DNA of 64,000 bases from an uncultured Actinomycetes bacterium. GTDB lineage: Bacteria > Actinomycetota > Acidimicrobiia > Acidimicrobiales > RAAP-2. Position 1 is the first letter of the stretch. Each line of letters starts with the position of its first letter. Below, one piece after another: positions 35,327 to 44,421 of this stretch. Location: positions 124,001 through 188,000 of the forward strand of contig CAIQGE010000030.1 of assembly GCA_903871335.1 (NCBI GenBank), written 5' to 3'. Made by a program: the position numbers and the translations under genes. Below the pieces are notes generated by a model. That model saw nothing but the letters and a program-made list of their open reading frames with translations, did not search any database and was not told the origin of the DNA.

Positions 35327-36492
35327 CACCGCATCGTATCGAGATCCCTCGAACGCACACGACGTCGCAATTCTCGTGATCGCCACCAGGGCGACAGCCG
35401 CACGGTTCGCACGGGAGACCGTCCACTCACGAGAGCCGCTGAGCCGGGTGGCCAACGACGAAGATTTCTGTGCTCGGAATCGTCACTCTTCAACTCCGGC
35501 AGATACGTCGTGGTGCGAGGATCGACGAGACCACCGAGTATCAGTCGTGACGCGTGATTGTTGACGATCGTGGCGGCACGATCACCAAATCGAGCCTCCA
35601 TCTGCGCGAAATCTTGGAACACGCTGACCAGCGTGATCCCGAGGCCCCGGCCGGTCGCCGCGATCTGATCGAGATCATCCAGCGGGGCGACGGTGGCTGC
35701 TTCGTCGAGGACGAGAAGGAGCTCTCGCGCGTCACCGGCGTCGAAGCGGGTCTGTTGTTCCTCGAGAATGGTTCGTAGTGCACCGCGAAAGAGCCCCTCG
35801 TAACGACGGTGATCGTGACGCGGGGCGACGAGATAGAGCGTGTTGGGTCCGGACGTGAAGCCCCGGAGTCGAACACATGGTTGCCGGACGTGCCACGGCG
35901 CCAACATGGCTTCGGCCGTGGTGGCGATCGCGTCGGCGGTGCGCGCTTCGTGCTGTTGCATGGCGAGCACCACGCGACCACCATCATCTGTCCTGGGCAC
36001 ATCATCTAGGTAGCGACGTTCGGCAATGTCGTCGACCACGTCGAAGATGTCGCCACCTCGCGAGCGCACGTGGGCCATGCGGGCGGCGAGCAATTTGACG
36101 GCGAGGGCGTTCCAGAACTCACTCTCCGCCGACGTGCGACCCTTGTCACCGACGACCAAGTCCCTCGCCACCCCGAAGGCGTCCTTGTACGTCGTCACGA
36201 ATTCGAGAGGATCCCACGTCGCCCCGTCGCTCGGACGTAATTCATCAACTGTTCCGAGCGACGATCGCCAATCGTTCGTCGCGACGACCACGTCGCGTTT
36301 CACACTCGTGACCACGACGGGACCGGGCCAACGCACGAGAGACGGAATAACGATGGACGACGTCTTACCCACCTGCGTCGGCCCGACGACGAGCAGCGAG
36401 TGGCCCGTCGGTAACGAGCGCGGCCAACCCCACGCCACGTGATGCCAACTCGATCGTCCGATCGGTGGTCGAGTCCTCGGTCGCGAGTTCAC
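35326..36492 (-). CDS. TraG/VirD4-like coupling ATPase
   Basis: A 388-residue P-loop ATPase of the TraG/VirD4 type that brings DNA or protein substrates to a type IV secretion channel. Walker A GPTQVGKTSS (about residue 37) follows the typical TGHSLLVV strand; Walker B is ELLLVLDEAATVAPL; VSVFQDFAQMEARFG and ATIVNNHASRLILGG match the C-terminal conserved tracts. The N-terminal membrane helices of classical VirD4 are missing, so it is a short, soluble form. GTG start overlaps the upstream VirB4 gene (GTGA). Confidence 0.85.
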   Translation of the reverse strand: MNSRPRTRPPIGRSSWHHVAWGWPRSLPTGHSLLVVGPTQVGKTSSIVIPSLVRWPGPVVVTSVKRDVVVATNDWRSSLGTVDELRPSDGATWDPLEFVTTYKDAFGVARDLVVGDKGRTSAESEFWNALAVKLLAARMAHVRSRGGDIFDVVDDIAERRYLDDVPRTDDGGRVVLAMQQHEARTADAIATTAEAMLAPWHVRQPCVRLRGFTSGPNTLYLVAPRHDHRRYEGLFRGALRTILEEQQTRFDAGDARELLLVLDEAATVAPLDDLDQIAATGRGLGITLVSVFQDFAQMEARFGDRAATIVNNHASRLILGGLVDPRTTTYLPELKSDDSEHRNLRRWPPGSAALVSGRSPVRTVRLSPWWRSRELRRRVRSRDLDTMR

Positions 36493-37667
36493 GTCACCAA
36501 CATCGCGGCGTTCGTGTCAATCACGCGCCGGTCTTGGTCGTCGGGCAGGAAGCGAACGAGAGAACGTCCCGACCCGTAGCGCACGAGGGCTCCCCCGACG
36601 GGCAAGCGACTCAGGGCGGCGTACTCGTTCTCGTGAAGCGCGAGAACTTCGTCCAAGAGTTCGAGATCGCCCGGCATCTGACGCAGGAGGATTACCGACT
36701 CGCAGTCGCGCAACATTGAGGTCGTATGGGCCCGCTGGACGGAACCTTCAGGGGCGCTCGCGAAAACGTCGCTCCACCGGTGGACCACGAGGATGTGTGC
36801 GACACCTCGGGCCCGCGCCAATTTGAGTGAACCGTGCAGCCAGTGCGCAACACCCGGAGCGCTCACCAACGCCCACGCTTCGTCGAGCACCAGGTACCCC
36901 GGTGTGTGCACGTCTTCCACTAGTCGCCGGGCCACCGCCGCGGTCGCCACCGCGATTGCGGGAAACGCCGGCGAGAGCCACAGGGACGATACGTCAAAGA
37001 CCGTCAGGGCGGAACGTAACGACACCGGCGAGCCCTCGCCGTCGAGGATGCCCGCCACATCCCCGTCGACGAGCCGACGAAGACCGAGAGCGAGCGAACG
37101 CCGAGGACTCCCGTGACCTTCCGACAGGGCCGACGCGAACGCGGCGGCCACGTGCCACAAAGGACGTGTGCGCTGCTGTTCAGTAAGTAGGGCCCACTCG
37201 TGTTCGAGAAGGAAGTGCTCGTCCTCGTTGAGTAGCGACCCTCGGAGCGTGCCGAGCACGGTTGCTAATAGCTGAACGTCCTCGTCGTCACTTCCCGCGA
37301 AAGGATTGAACCAGTATCGACCTCTCGCCTCGAGAAAGAGAACCTCGCCGTCTGCAGAGCGTGCGAGCTCTCCGTACTCACCCTTGGGATCAACAATGAC
37401 GGCGCGACGTCCCGCCGAGAGGCCACGTCGAATCAGCATCTTGACCGCCGTCGATTTCCCGACACCAATGACGCCAGCTACGAGGATGTTGGGATTCGTC
37501 ACGAGTGACGATCGGTACGCGTCAAAGGGATCGAAGACGAAATCGCCGCCCCCGACACATCGCCCGAGTGGATCGCCGGACAATCCCGTTCCGTTATCGC
37601 CGGTCGGAATGCGAAGTTCTCGTAACTGGGAACTCGTGATCCATTGTCCGCGGATACGTCTCGTCAC
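36489..37667 (-). CDS. VirB4-like secretion ATPase (C-terminal ATPase half)
   Basis: A 392-residue AAA+-type ATPase equal to the C-terminal domain of VirB4/TraC. Walker A is ILVAGVIGVGKSTAVK, followed by AVIVDPKGEYGELAR; Walker B is TPGYLVLDEAWALV; and LLRDCESVILLRQ matches the conserved late region. It energises pilus assembly or substrate transport. The start was taken at GTG 37667, which overlaps the preceding stop (GTGA) and has GGGGAG upstream; a GTG at 37700 is also possible. The N-terminal VirB4 half appears to be the separate upstream gene. Confidence 0.83.
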   Translation of the reverse strand: MTRRIRGQWITSSQLRELRIPTGDNGTGLSGDPLGRCVGGGDFVFDPFDAYRSSLVTNPNILVAGVIGVGKSTAVKMLIRRGLSAGRRAVIVDPKGEYGELARSADGEVLFLEARGRYWFNPFAGSDDEDVQLLATVLGTLRGSLLNEDEHFLLEHEWALLTEQQRTRPLWHVAAAFASALSEGHGSPRRSLALGLRRLVDGDVAGILDGEGSPVSLRSALTVFDVSSLWLSPAFPAIAVATAAVARRLVEDVHTPGYLVLDEAWALVSAPGVAHWLHGSLKLARARGVAHILVVHRWSDVFASAPEGSVQRAHTTSMLRDCESVILLRQMPGDLELLDEVLALHENEYAALSRLPVGGALVRYGSGRSLVRFLPDDQDRRVIDTNAAMLVT

Positions 37668-38710
37668 GCGGGACTCCCCGGTAGGGCACAACACAGCCAC
37701 AACGCGTGGCGGCCATCACCACGTTCGAGCGTGACGCCACTGCGCCGGGCGTCGCTCAGTAAGTGTTCGCAACGCTGTTCCACGTCGAACCTCGTCGCCG
37801 CCGCGACCACGACGAACACCGTGATCGCCATGAGTGAACGCCCACGAGCGACGTCGAGTTCGCGCTGTTCTAAACGTCGAAGAACTTCCTCCGACGTCGC
37901 GCGACGCCGAAATCCCACCATCCCGGCGAGCGCCGCATTCGTACGGGCACGATGCACCTGGCGTCCCACCAATGCCGCAGCGCGGCGTGCTGGCAGAACC
38001 GACGCGTGCACCGACACGAACCGGTGGGATCCGTAAGGGACAAGTTGGGAAATCAATGATCGGTCGACTCGTCGAGCTCCGACACCCGTGACGCGAAAGA
38101 CCACGAACTCCTGATGTGTCGTGCGCACGCCGGTCCATCTCTCGTAGGCCCACCGTTGTTCATCCATCGACCACGGCGTGACCAGTCGCCACGCCCCCGG
38201 CTCGTCACGCCAACCCGCGGGTGCGGCGAGGTCCCGAGGAACACTCAGCACGCTCACCATCTCCGAAGTCGCGGCACTGTGCCACGTCACGGTCTCGGTG
38301 GATGGCCCCGCCGCCACGCGATCGAACACGTCCGCTAACGCGACGTCCGTCGCGTCCTGCAGATTCGAAAGATCGAATCGACCTCGATGTTCGAGCCGGC
38401 ACAGACGCGAGACGGCGACGCCACGAGCTCGCACCTCGCACAGTCCTCCCGTCACCTGAACCGACGCACGCGTCCAGCGCGATCGAGAGGCGAAGGCGAG
38501 AGCCACCATGAACAGGTCGACGCCACCCCGCCGAGGACCTCCGAGCACACCGAGTACTCCGAGACTGGCGATCGCCACCGCAACCCACGACTGCGTGACC
38601 CACCACGCGCAGGAACCCACTCCCGCGGCCAGACCACACACCGCGCGTGCCGGCGACATCGAGAACAAACGCCCGGCGTCCAGATGGCTCGCCGTCCACG
38701 CCTCACTCAT
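37664..38710 (-). CDS. VirB4 N-terminal/SCO6880-like protein
   Basis: A 348-residue protein with two N-terminal membrane helices (AVCGLAAGVGSCAWWV, VAIASLGVLGVLG), like PrgI-type subunits, and a cytoplasmic part with WSMDEQRWAYERWTGVRTTHQEFVVFRVTG, which resembles the N-terminal portion of VirB4 and the actinobacterial SCO6880 family found in conjugation modules. The assignment rests on context and weak similarity. Its stop is translationally coupled to the VirB4-type ATPase gene. The TrbL-like gene overlaps it by 8 bases upstream. Confidence 0.65.
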   Translation of the reverse strand: MSEAWTASHLDAGRLFSMSPARAVCGLAAGVGSCAWWVTQSWVAVAIASLGVLGVLGGPRRGGVDLFMVALAFASRSRWTRASVQVTGGLCEVRARGVAVSRLCRLEHRGRFDLSNLQDATDVALADVFDRVAAGPSTETVTWHSAATSEMVSVLSVPRDLAAPAGWRDEPGAWRLVTPWSMDEQRWAYERWTGVRTTHQEFVVFRVTGVGARRVDRSLISQLVPYGSHRFVSVHASVLPARRAAALVGRQVHRARTNAALAGMVGFRRRATSEEVLRRLEQRELDVARGRSLMAITVFVVVAAATRFDVEQRCEHLLSDARRSGVTLERGDGRHALWLCCALPGSPA

Positions 38711-39794
38711 CGAAATGCCAGCCGAGGACGGGCCCCAGACGGTCCTCCGTGAAGACGCGGTGGCCTCGGCGTGGTCGCGGTGTTCCTACCGGTGGTTCCG
38801 GCCGGGGTCCGGATTCATCGGGAAATTCGAGCGGACCGCTGTCGGGCCAATCCTCGAGTCCGAGGTCGTCCGGTCGCTCCGGGGGCCCTAGAGGTGGCGG
38901 CGAACCGGTCGCCATGCTGGCCACCGCGGCCGTGGCCCTTCGTGCCCCGTTCGTCGCTCGTTGCCGAAGTCCCTCGGCCGCGTGCAGAGCGCTTTGTTCA
39001 AGAAACGGCACGATCCGCAAGAGGACGAATGGCGCCAGGACCGCGATCAGCACCAGGGCGACACCCGTCAGGACGACGTAGAGGGATCCCGAGGCGACCG
39101 CGGATGCTCCGATGCCCAGGGCCACCACGACAACGAACTTCGCGAGGGCGAGAGCCACGAAAGTCTCCACCGATCGCCACGCCACGCGTCGCATCGGAGC
39201 GAAGATGGATGCCGCCGCGATGACGGGGCTGAGGGCGAGCAAGAGAGATAGCAGCGCGTTGCGCACAATCAGCTCGAAGAGCAACAGCACCGCGGTGACG
39301 ACCTCGACGAGCCCGATGAAGAAGACGCCAAAGCCGGGAGTTCCCGTTGGAAGGAGGGCCGCGCTGGTGGACAGGTTCGACACCGTCGTCCCCGCTCCGC
39401 CAGCCGCGACCGACGAGAGATCATTCGTCAGCGACAAGACGATTGTTGCGAACGTCGGAGCCGCCAACAGAGCGAGAATCGCGAGAGGAGCCGCCACGAC
39501 ATTGTCCTGGACAATGGCGCTGGCGTCAGCGTGTCGAAGAGACCGCACGACATTCGCGCAGACGGCACACAGCGCAATGAGCGGAGCGATGACGAGGAGA
39601 CGGTGGTACTCCCCCGAGCTCGCGGCCGTCACCACACCGGGTGAGCTCGACGCGTCCAGCACTGCGCGTAGAGCGTTCCAGGCCCAACCCGTCGCCGCCG
39701 ACACCCAACTCGCCAGCGTGGAAAAGAAGACGTCAAATGAAGCGTTGGCGGCGCTCTGCGTCGCGCAACTCACCGGGTGAAGAAGACAATTCAT
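38703..39794 (-). CDS. TrbL/VirB6-like polytopic membrane protein
   Basis: A 363-residue protein with five or six hydrophobic helices over residues 20-270, of the kind LLALSPVIAAASIFAPMRRVAWRSVETFVALALAKFVVVV, typical of the TrbL/VirB6 inner-membrane channel component. The C-terminal 90 residues are Pro- and charge-rich (PPERPDDLGLEDWPD, GTPRPRRGHRV) and cytoplasmic. It begins one base after the stop of the VirB2-like gene. A role as part of the transfer channel is inferred from position and topology. Confidence 0.72.
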   Translation of the reverse strand: MNCLLHPVSCATQSAANASFDVFFSTLASWVSAATGWAWNALRAVLDASSSPGVVTAASSGEYHRLLVIAPLIALCAVCANVVRSLRHADASAIVQDNVVAAPLAILALLAAPTFATIVLSLTNDLSSVAAGGAGTTVSNLSTSAALLPTGTPGFGVFFIGLVEVVTAVLLLFELIVRNALLSLLLALSPVIAAASIFAPMRRVAWRSVETFVALALAKFVVVVALGIGASAVASGSLYVVLTGVALVLIAVLAPFVLLRIVPFLEQSALHAAEGLRQRATNGARRATAAVASMATGSPPPLGPPERPDDLGLEDWPDSGPLEFPDESGPRPEPPVGTPRPRRGHRVFTEDRLGPVLGWHFDE

Positions 39795-39795
39795 C

Positions 39796-40080
39796 TCAGT
39801 GCACCGACGAGCCGGTGCTGAAGAAGAAGTTGATGAGCGTGGGTGCGGCGCCGATCAGGACGGCGGCGGCGAGTGAGGCAGCCACGGCGCGGCGACCGGT
39901 CATGGACTGATGAATGTTCTGGGAGTGGCTGCCGAGCGCCCACATGGCCGCGCCCACCACCAGACCAATCAGTGCGGCAATCAGCGCCCATCCGGCCAAA
40001 CCATTGGCGAGTTTCTGTAGTGCCGCGCTACCGGGCAGGTTGGATGGTGTGGGTGTCAGAGAAACTCCGGCGAAAATCAT
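39796..40080 (-). CDS. VirB2/TrbC-like small membrane protein (DUF6112-like)
   Basis: A 94-residue protein with two membrane helices (WALIAALIGLVVGAAMWAL and AASLAAAVLIGAAPTLINFF) separated by a short polar loop containing SHSQNIHQSMTGRR. This is the topology of pilin subunits VirB2/TrbC and of the DUF6112 proteins found in actinobacterial transfer modules. ATG start with GGAGG. It is the first gene of the operon and lies 77 bases from the divergent sensor kinase gene. Confidence 0.7.
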   Translation of the reverse strand: MIFAGVSLTPTPSNLPGSAALQKLANGLAGWALIAALIGLVVGAAMWALGSHSQNIHQSMTGRRAVAASLAAAVLIGAAPTLINFFFSTGSSVH

Positions 40081-40157
40081 GGTGACCTCCAGTCAGTACG
40101 AAGGTCACGCAACGGTCGCAGCACGTTCAACTCGGCGGAGTCTGCGAGAATGAACCC

Positions 40158-41453
40158 GTGCTCCTCGAGTCCCTCAAGACGGTGATTGATCGTTGGCCCC
40201 CTCTCGCGCTGTACGCCGCGTTGGTCGGCGTCGTCGCCATCGGTGTGTTCATCGGGATCGTCGTAGGTCGACGCCGGGGGCAACGAGCGATCGCCCAACG
40301 TTTAACGGCCCTCGGCACGCGCCTCGGTATCGAGCAACCCCACGATGACGGCAAAGTGGAAACCGCCCTCAACTTCCTCGAAGAAGTCACCGGGGCCGCC
40401 ACCACCGCGGTCACCGAATCGAGTGCGGATGCCATTCGCCTCCGCCGGTCGCTCGACACCCTGCCCCTCGGCCTGGTCCTCTGCGACGAGGCCGGAACCG
40501 TCATCTACCGCAACCGACAGGCCGAAACCTTGATGACGAACCGTTACGGTGACGCGCTGGCAGCCCAGGCGGTGACGGAACTCCTCGAAGAGGGGTGGCG
40601 TAACGGTATTGCGGACCGAACCATTGACCTCTACGGACCACCACGCCGCACGTTGACGGTACGGGCCACCGTCATTGATGACGGACGTCGACCACTGGGG
40701 GTGCTGGCTCTTATCGAGGATGTCTCGGAGCGTCGTCGACTCGAGGACATTCGTCGTGACTTCATTGCCAACGTGTCCCACGAACTCAAAACGCCCATGG
40801 GCGCTCTCGGCCTTCTCGCCGAGACCCTCCAATACGAAACCGACCCAGCCATCGGTCAACGGCTGGCCGAACGCATTCACCTCGAAGCGTTCCGCGTCAA
40901 CCGAATTATTGAGGACTTGCTCGACTTGTCACGACTCGAGAGCGAGGGCGCGCCCGCGCGTGAACCCGTTCCGGTCGCGCTGTTTGTCGCCGAGGCCATG
41001 GAGCGCATCCGCACCGCCGCCGAACAGCGGGGCATCGTGATCCAATTACACGAACCCGAGACGTCGCTGTTCGTCACCGGCGACCGTCGCCAACTGGTCT
41101 CGGCCGTCCACGCTCTGTTGGAAAACGCCGTCGCCTACTCGCCGACGGGCGGCGCGGTGAATGTCACCATTGAACACGTGGCCGTCTCGAGTGATCCCGA
41201 ACTGGGGGACGGACCATTTGCGCGCGTGGTCGTTTCCGATCAGGGCATCGGCATCCCGGCCAAGGATCTGGACCGTATCTTTGAACGCTTCTACCGTGTC
41301 GATCCGGGCCGCGCCCGACACACCGGTGGCACGGGCCTTGGACTATCAATTGTCCGTCACGTGGCTCAGAACCACGGTGGTGCCGTGTCGGTCAACTCCC
41401 GTGAGGGAGAAGGATCCACGTTCGCCCTCGATCTCCCGATGAGTTCACTATGA
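40158..41453 (+). CDS. senX3: SenX3-like sensor histidine kinase
   Basis: A 431-residue sensor kinase. One N-terminal membrane helix, a PAS-like domain (residues about 95-190; LPLGLVLCDEAGTVIYRNR), the H-box NVSHELKTPMGAL with phosphorylated His208, and the ATPase domain with NAVAYSP (N-box), VSDQGIGIP (G1) and GGTGLGLSIV (G2). It is the SenX3/PhoR type, which in actinobacteria responds to phosphate limitation. It overlaps the response regulator gene by 4 bases (ATGA). GTG start at 40158; the ribosome site is weak. The gene name is assigned by architecture and partner. Confidence 0.88.
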   Translation: MLLESLKTVIDRWPPLALYAALVGVVAIGVFIGIVVGRRRGQRAIAQRLTALGTRLGIEQPHDDGKVETALNFLEEVTGAATTAVTESSADAIRLRRSLDTLPLGLVLCDEAGTVIYRNRQAETLMTNRYGDALAAQAVTELLEEGWRNGIADRTIDLYGPPRRTLTVRATVIDDGRRPLGVLALIEDVSERRRLEDIRRDFIANVSHELKTPMGALGLLAETLQYETDPAIGQRLAERIHLEAFRVNRIIEDLLDLSRLESEGAPAREPVPVALFVAEAMERIRTAAEQRGIVIQLHEPETSLFVTGDRRQLVSAVHALLENAVAYSPTGGAVNVTIEHVAVSSDPELGDGPFARVVVSDQGIGIPAKDLDRIFERFYRVDPGRARHTGGTGLGLSIVRHVAQNHGGAVSVNSREGEGSTFALDLPMSSL

Positions 41454-42160
41454 GCAAGCACGACGCCCCGAAGCATCGAGTGCTCCTCGTTGAAGACGAG
41501 GAGTCGTTCATCGACGCCCTGACCATCGGCCTCGATCGTGAAGGCTTCGACGTTAGCGTCGCGCGCGACGGACAAGAAGCCGTCGACATCTTCGCTCAGG
41601 GCACCTTCGACGTCGTGTTGTTGGACCTCATGTTGCCCAAGATGTCGGGCCTCGACGTGTGTCGCGTGATCCGCACGACCTCCGACGTGCCAATCATCGT
41701 GGTCTCCGCCAAGGGCGAAGAAGTCGACGCCGTTGTCATGCTCGAAATCGGCGCGGACGACTACGTGACCAAGCCTTACCGATTGCGCGAGCTCATTGCC
41801 CGCATACGCGCCGTTCTGCGTCGTCACGACCACGCCAAGGAAGCACCCGACAACTCCGAAACGGTCATTGAGGTCGGTCCGGTTCGTCTCGAAGCGGACA
41901 CGCGGCGTTGTTTCGTCAAGGGCGAAGAGATCAAGGTCCGCAAAAAGGAGTTCGCCCTGTTGGAACTCCTCCTCACCAACGCCGGACGCGTGCTCACCCG
42001 CGAACAACTGATTGACCGCGTCTGGGGCAGCGACTACGTCGGTGACACCAAGACTCTGGACGTCCATATCAAGCGCTTGCGGTCCCTCGTCGAAGAAAAG
42101 CCCAAGGACCCTCAACACATCACCACGGTGCGTGGCGTGGGGTATCGCTTCGACGCCTAA
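41450..42160 (+). CDS. regX3: RegX3-like OmpR-family response regulator
   Basis: A 236-residue regulator. Receiver domain: acidic pair VEDEES (residues 14-19), phosphorylated Asp59 in VVLLDLMLPKMSG, Ser/Thr switch VVSAKG and Lys in VTKPYRLREL. The C-terminal winged helix shows KEFALLELLLTNAGRVLTREQL and DVHIKRLRSLVEE, of OmpR/PhoB type. It should activate genes for phosphate uptake when phosphorylated by the partner kinase. No pst or phoU gene is adjacent. It overlaps serS by 4 bases (CTAA). Confidence 0.92.
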   Translation: MSKHDAPKHRVLLVEDEESFIDALTIGLDREGFDVSVARDGQEAVDIFAQGTFDVVLLDLMLPKMSGLDVCRVIRTTSDVPIIVVSAKGEEVDAVVMLEIGADDYVTKPYRLRELIARIRAVLRRHDHAKEAPDNSETVIEVGPVRLEADTRRCFVKGEEIKVRKKEFALLELLLTNAGRVLTREQLIDRVWGSDYVGDTKTLDVHIKRLRSLVEEKPKDPQHITTVRGVGYRFDA

Positions 42161-43458
42161 CGCGAGCGCAGGTGGGTGCGACCGCCGAAGAAGGCTTGCA
42201 GTGGTGGCGGGATCAACACCGAACCATCACTCTGACGATTCGTCTCGACGATCGCGGCCCAGATACGCGACCACGCGAGAGCCGAACCATTGACCGTGTG
42301 CACCAACGTCGGTGAGCCACCGGCCGGGCGGTACCGCACGTTCGCACGTCGTGCCTGGAAATCGCGGAACCAACTGATCGAGGAGACCTCCAACCAGCGG
42401 TCGACTCCCGGCGAGTACACCTCTAAGTCGAAGGTACGAGCCGAGGACGTGCCGAGGTCACCCGCACACAGGTCAAGAACGCGATACGGCAAACCGAAAT
42501 CCTGCAACAATCCCTCGGCGCGCGCGAGCACGTCGTCAAAGCACGACTGCGCTTGTTCGGGCGTGCAGTACGCGAAGAGTTCCACCTTGTCGAACTCGTG
42601 CACGCGCAAGAGACCTCGCGTGTCGCGACCGGCGGCGCCAGCTTCGCGACGGAAGCAGGCGGTGAGCGCGGTCATCTTGATCGGAAGATCCGCCTCGTCA
42701 ATGATCTCGCCGCGACGCATCGACGTCAGGGGAACCTCCGCGGTGGGAATCGCCCAGAGGTCATCGCGCTCGATGGCGTACATCTCGATCTGATTCTTCG
42801 GCAAGTGACCGGTGGAGGTCATGGTCTCGGTCAGCGCAAAGGTCGGAGGACGAATTTCTTCGTACTCGTCGGCGTGCTGATTGAGCGCGTACGCCCCGAG
42901 AGCGCGCACGAGGCGCGACCCGTCTCCCCGAAACAGAGGGAACATGGAACCCGCGAGTTTCGCGCCCGTCTCTAAATCCAACAGACCAAGCTGGGCACCG
43001 ATATCCCAGTGGGGCACCCTCTGGTGATTCTCGTAGGTCGGAAAGGGCGCGCCCTCGTCCATCCCCGGCCACCATTGGCGCAATTCAACGTTGCCCGTTT
43101 CGTCAAGACCGTCGGGTACCTCCGCTGCGGGCATATTCGGCAAGTCGAGGAGCAACGTGCGCACGCGCTCTCCCACGGCGTCGGCAATCTCACTGGCGCG
43201 ACGTTCCTCGTCGCCCAACTCGCGACTCTCGGCGGCCACTTCGTCGGCGCGCCGCGTGTCCCCCGATTTGCGCGCTTCGCCCACTTGTCGGCTCAGATCC
43301 TTCACCCGTGAGCGCAACGCCTCGGCGGCCTGCATCGCCGTGCGGTGCTCAGCGTCCAGCACGAGAATCTCGTCAATCTGCGAGGAAGAGATCCCACGAC
43401 GGGCCAAAGCGGCCTTGACGTCATCGGGTTCACGGCGCAGGAGGGCGAGGTCAATCAT
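42157..43458 (-). CDS. serS: Seryl-tRNA synthetase
   Basis: A 433-residue class II aminoacyl-tRNA synthetase that charges tRNA-Ser (and tRNA-Sec). The N-terminal long coiled coil (residues about 30-105) binds the variable arm. Motif 2 is ACFRREAGAAGRDTRGLLRVHEF, and motif 3 the NGSALAWSRIWAAIVE region near the C-terminus. ATG at 43458 gives the canonical N-terminus MIDLALLRREPD; the GTG two codons earlier is less likely. It is convergent with the response regulator gene. Confidence 0.97.
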   Translation of the reverse strand: MIDLALLRREPDDVKAALARRGISSSQIDEILVLDAEHRTAMQAAEALRSRVKDLSRQVGEARKSGDTRRADEVAAESRELGDEERRASEIADAVGERVRTLLLDLPNMPAAEVPDGLDETGNVELRQWWPGMDEGAPFPTYENHQRVPHWDIGAQLGLLDLETGAKLAGSMFPLFRGDGSRLVRALGAYALNQHADEYEEIRPPTFALTETMTSTGHLPKNQIEMYAIERDDLWAIPTAEVPLTSMRRGEIIDEADLPIKMTALTACFRREAGAAGRDTRGLLRVHEFDKVELFAYCTPEQAQSCFDDVLARAEGLLQDFGLPYRVLDLCAGDLGTSSARTFDLEVYSPGVDRWLEVSSISWFRDFQARRANVRYRPAGGSPTLVHTVNGSALAWSRIWAAIVETNRQSDGSVLIPPPLQAFFGGRTHLRSR

Positions 43459-43515
43459 GCCCACAGATTAGGACAGCGTTCATTCACGCTCCACGAGTCC
43501 GGTAGGTTCGCTCCC

Positions 43516-44421
43516 GTGAGTCACGCCGTTTCCATCGATTCCCTGCACGTGCGCTTCGGCGACGTCGCGGCGGCGGCGGGTGTGTCCTTCGACGTGGACT
43601 TCGGTGAAATCGTTACCATCCTCGGTCCGAACGGGGCCGGGAAGACGACGACCGTCGAAACATTGCTCGGTTTTCGACGACCCGACGCCGGCACGGTGCG
43701 ACTCATGGGACTCGATCCGGTGAGCGCGCACGGTGACGTCGTGACCCGCGTGGGAGCCCTGCTCCAGCGCGGAGGCGTGTGGTCACCAATGAATCCCCGT
43801 GACGTTCTGCGCCTCACGTCCAGCTACTACGCGGCTCCGCGTGACGTCAACGAATTGCTCGACGCCCTCGATCTTCAGCGCTGCGCGACGACACCGTGGC
43901 GTCGCCTCTCGGGTGGCGAACAACAGCGCACGCTGCTCGCCCTCGCCCTACTCGGACGTCCCCGCGTGCTCGTCCTCGACGAACCAACCTCAGCCGTTGA
44001 TCCGGAGGGACACGCCAGCATCAGGGCGCTACTCGACGAAGAGCGCCAGCGCGGATGCGCTCTCGTGATCACCACTCACGAACTCGCCGACGCCGAGCTC
44101 TTGGCGGACCGCATCGTCATCATCAATGACGGCGCCGTCGCGGCAGCCGGTACTCTCGCCGAGCTGGCGGGTGATCCCGTCTTGGTTTTTGAGTCGACGG
44201 TGGATCTGGACACCGTTGCGCTCAGCGCACTCCTCGGCGCGCCGGTCATCGACGAGGGTCACGGTCGCTACCGTTCCGCGGTCGGTAACACGCCCGCGAA
44301 TGTCAGCGCCGTCACGACCGCGATCAGCGAACGTGGCGGACAACTCACGTCGCTGCGCTCTCGCGCGTCATTGGAAGAGACCTATCTCGCCTTGGTCGAA
44401 CAGCACCGGAGTCGGTCGTGA
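43516..44421 (+). CDS. ABC transporter ATP-binding protein
   Basis: A 301-residue ABC-2 type ATPase: Walker A GPNGAGKTTTVE, signature RLSGGEQQRTLL, Walker B VLVLDEPTSAVDP and the H-loop TTHELAD. GTG start at 43516, 57 bases from the divergent serS; the frame is open upstream of it but is not protein-like. It is coupled to its permease gene by a GTGA overlap. The pair sits next to the heme A genes ctaB and ctaA, as in other actinobacteria, so a role tied to cytochrome oxidase assembly is plausible. The substrate is unknown. Confidence 0.9.
   Translation: MSHAVSIDSLHVRFGDVAAAAGVSFDVDFGEIVTILGPNGAGKTTTVETLLGFRRPDAGTVRLMGLDPVSAHGDVVTRVGALLQRGGVWSPMNPRDVLRLTSSYYAAPRDVNELLDALDLQRCATTPWRRLSGGEQQRTLLALALLGRPRVLVLDEPTSAVDPEGHASIRALLDEERQRGCALVITTHELADAELLADRIVIINDGAVAAAGTLAELAGDPVLVFESTVDLDTVALSALLGAPVIDEGHGRYRSAVGNTPANVSAVTTAISERGGQLTSLRSRASLEETYLALVEQHRSRS

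Noticed and set aside
33366-40080. Integrative conjugative element
   Set aside because: No integrase, relaxase, att repeat or oriT-like region is visible; flanks are housekeeping genes.
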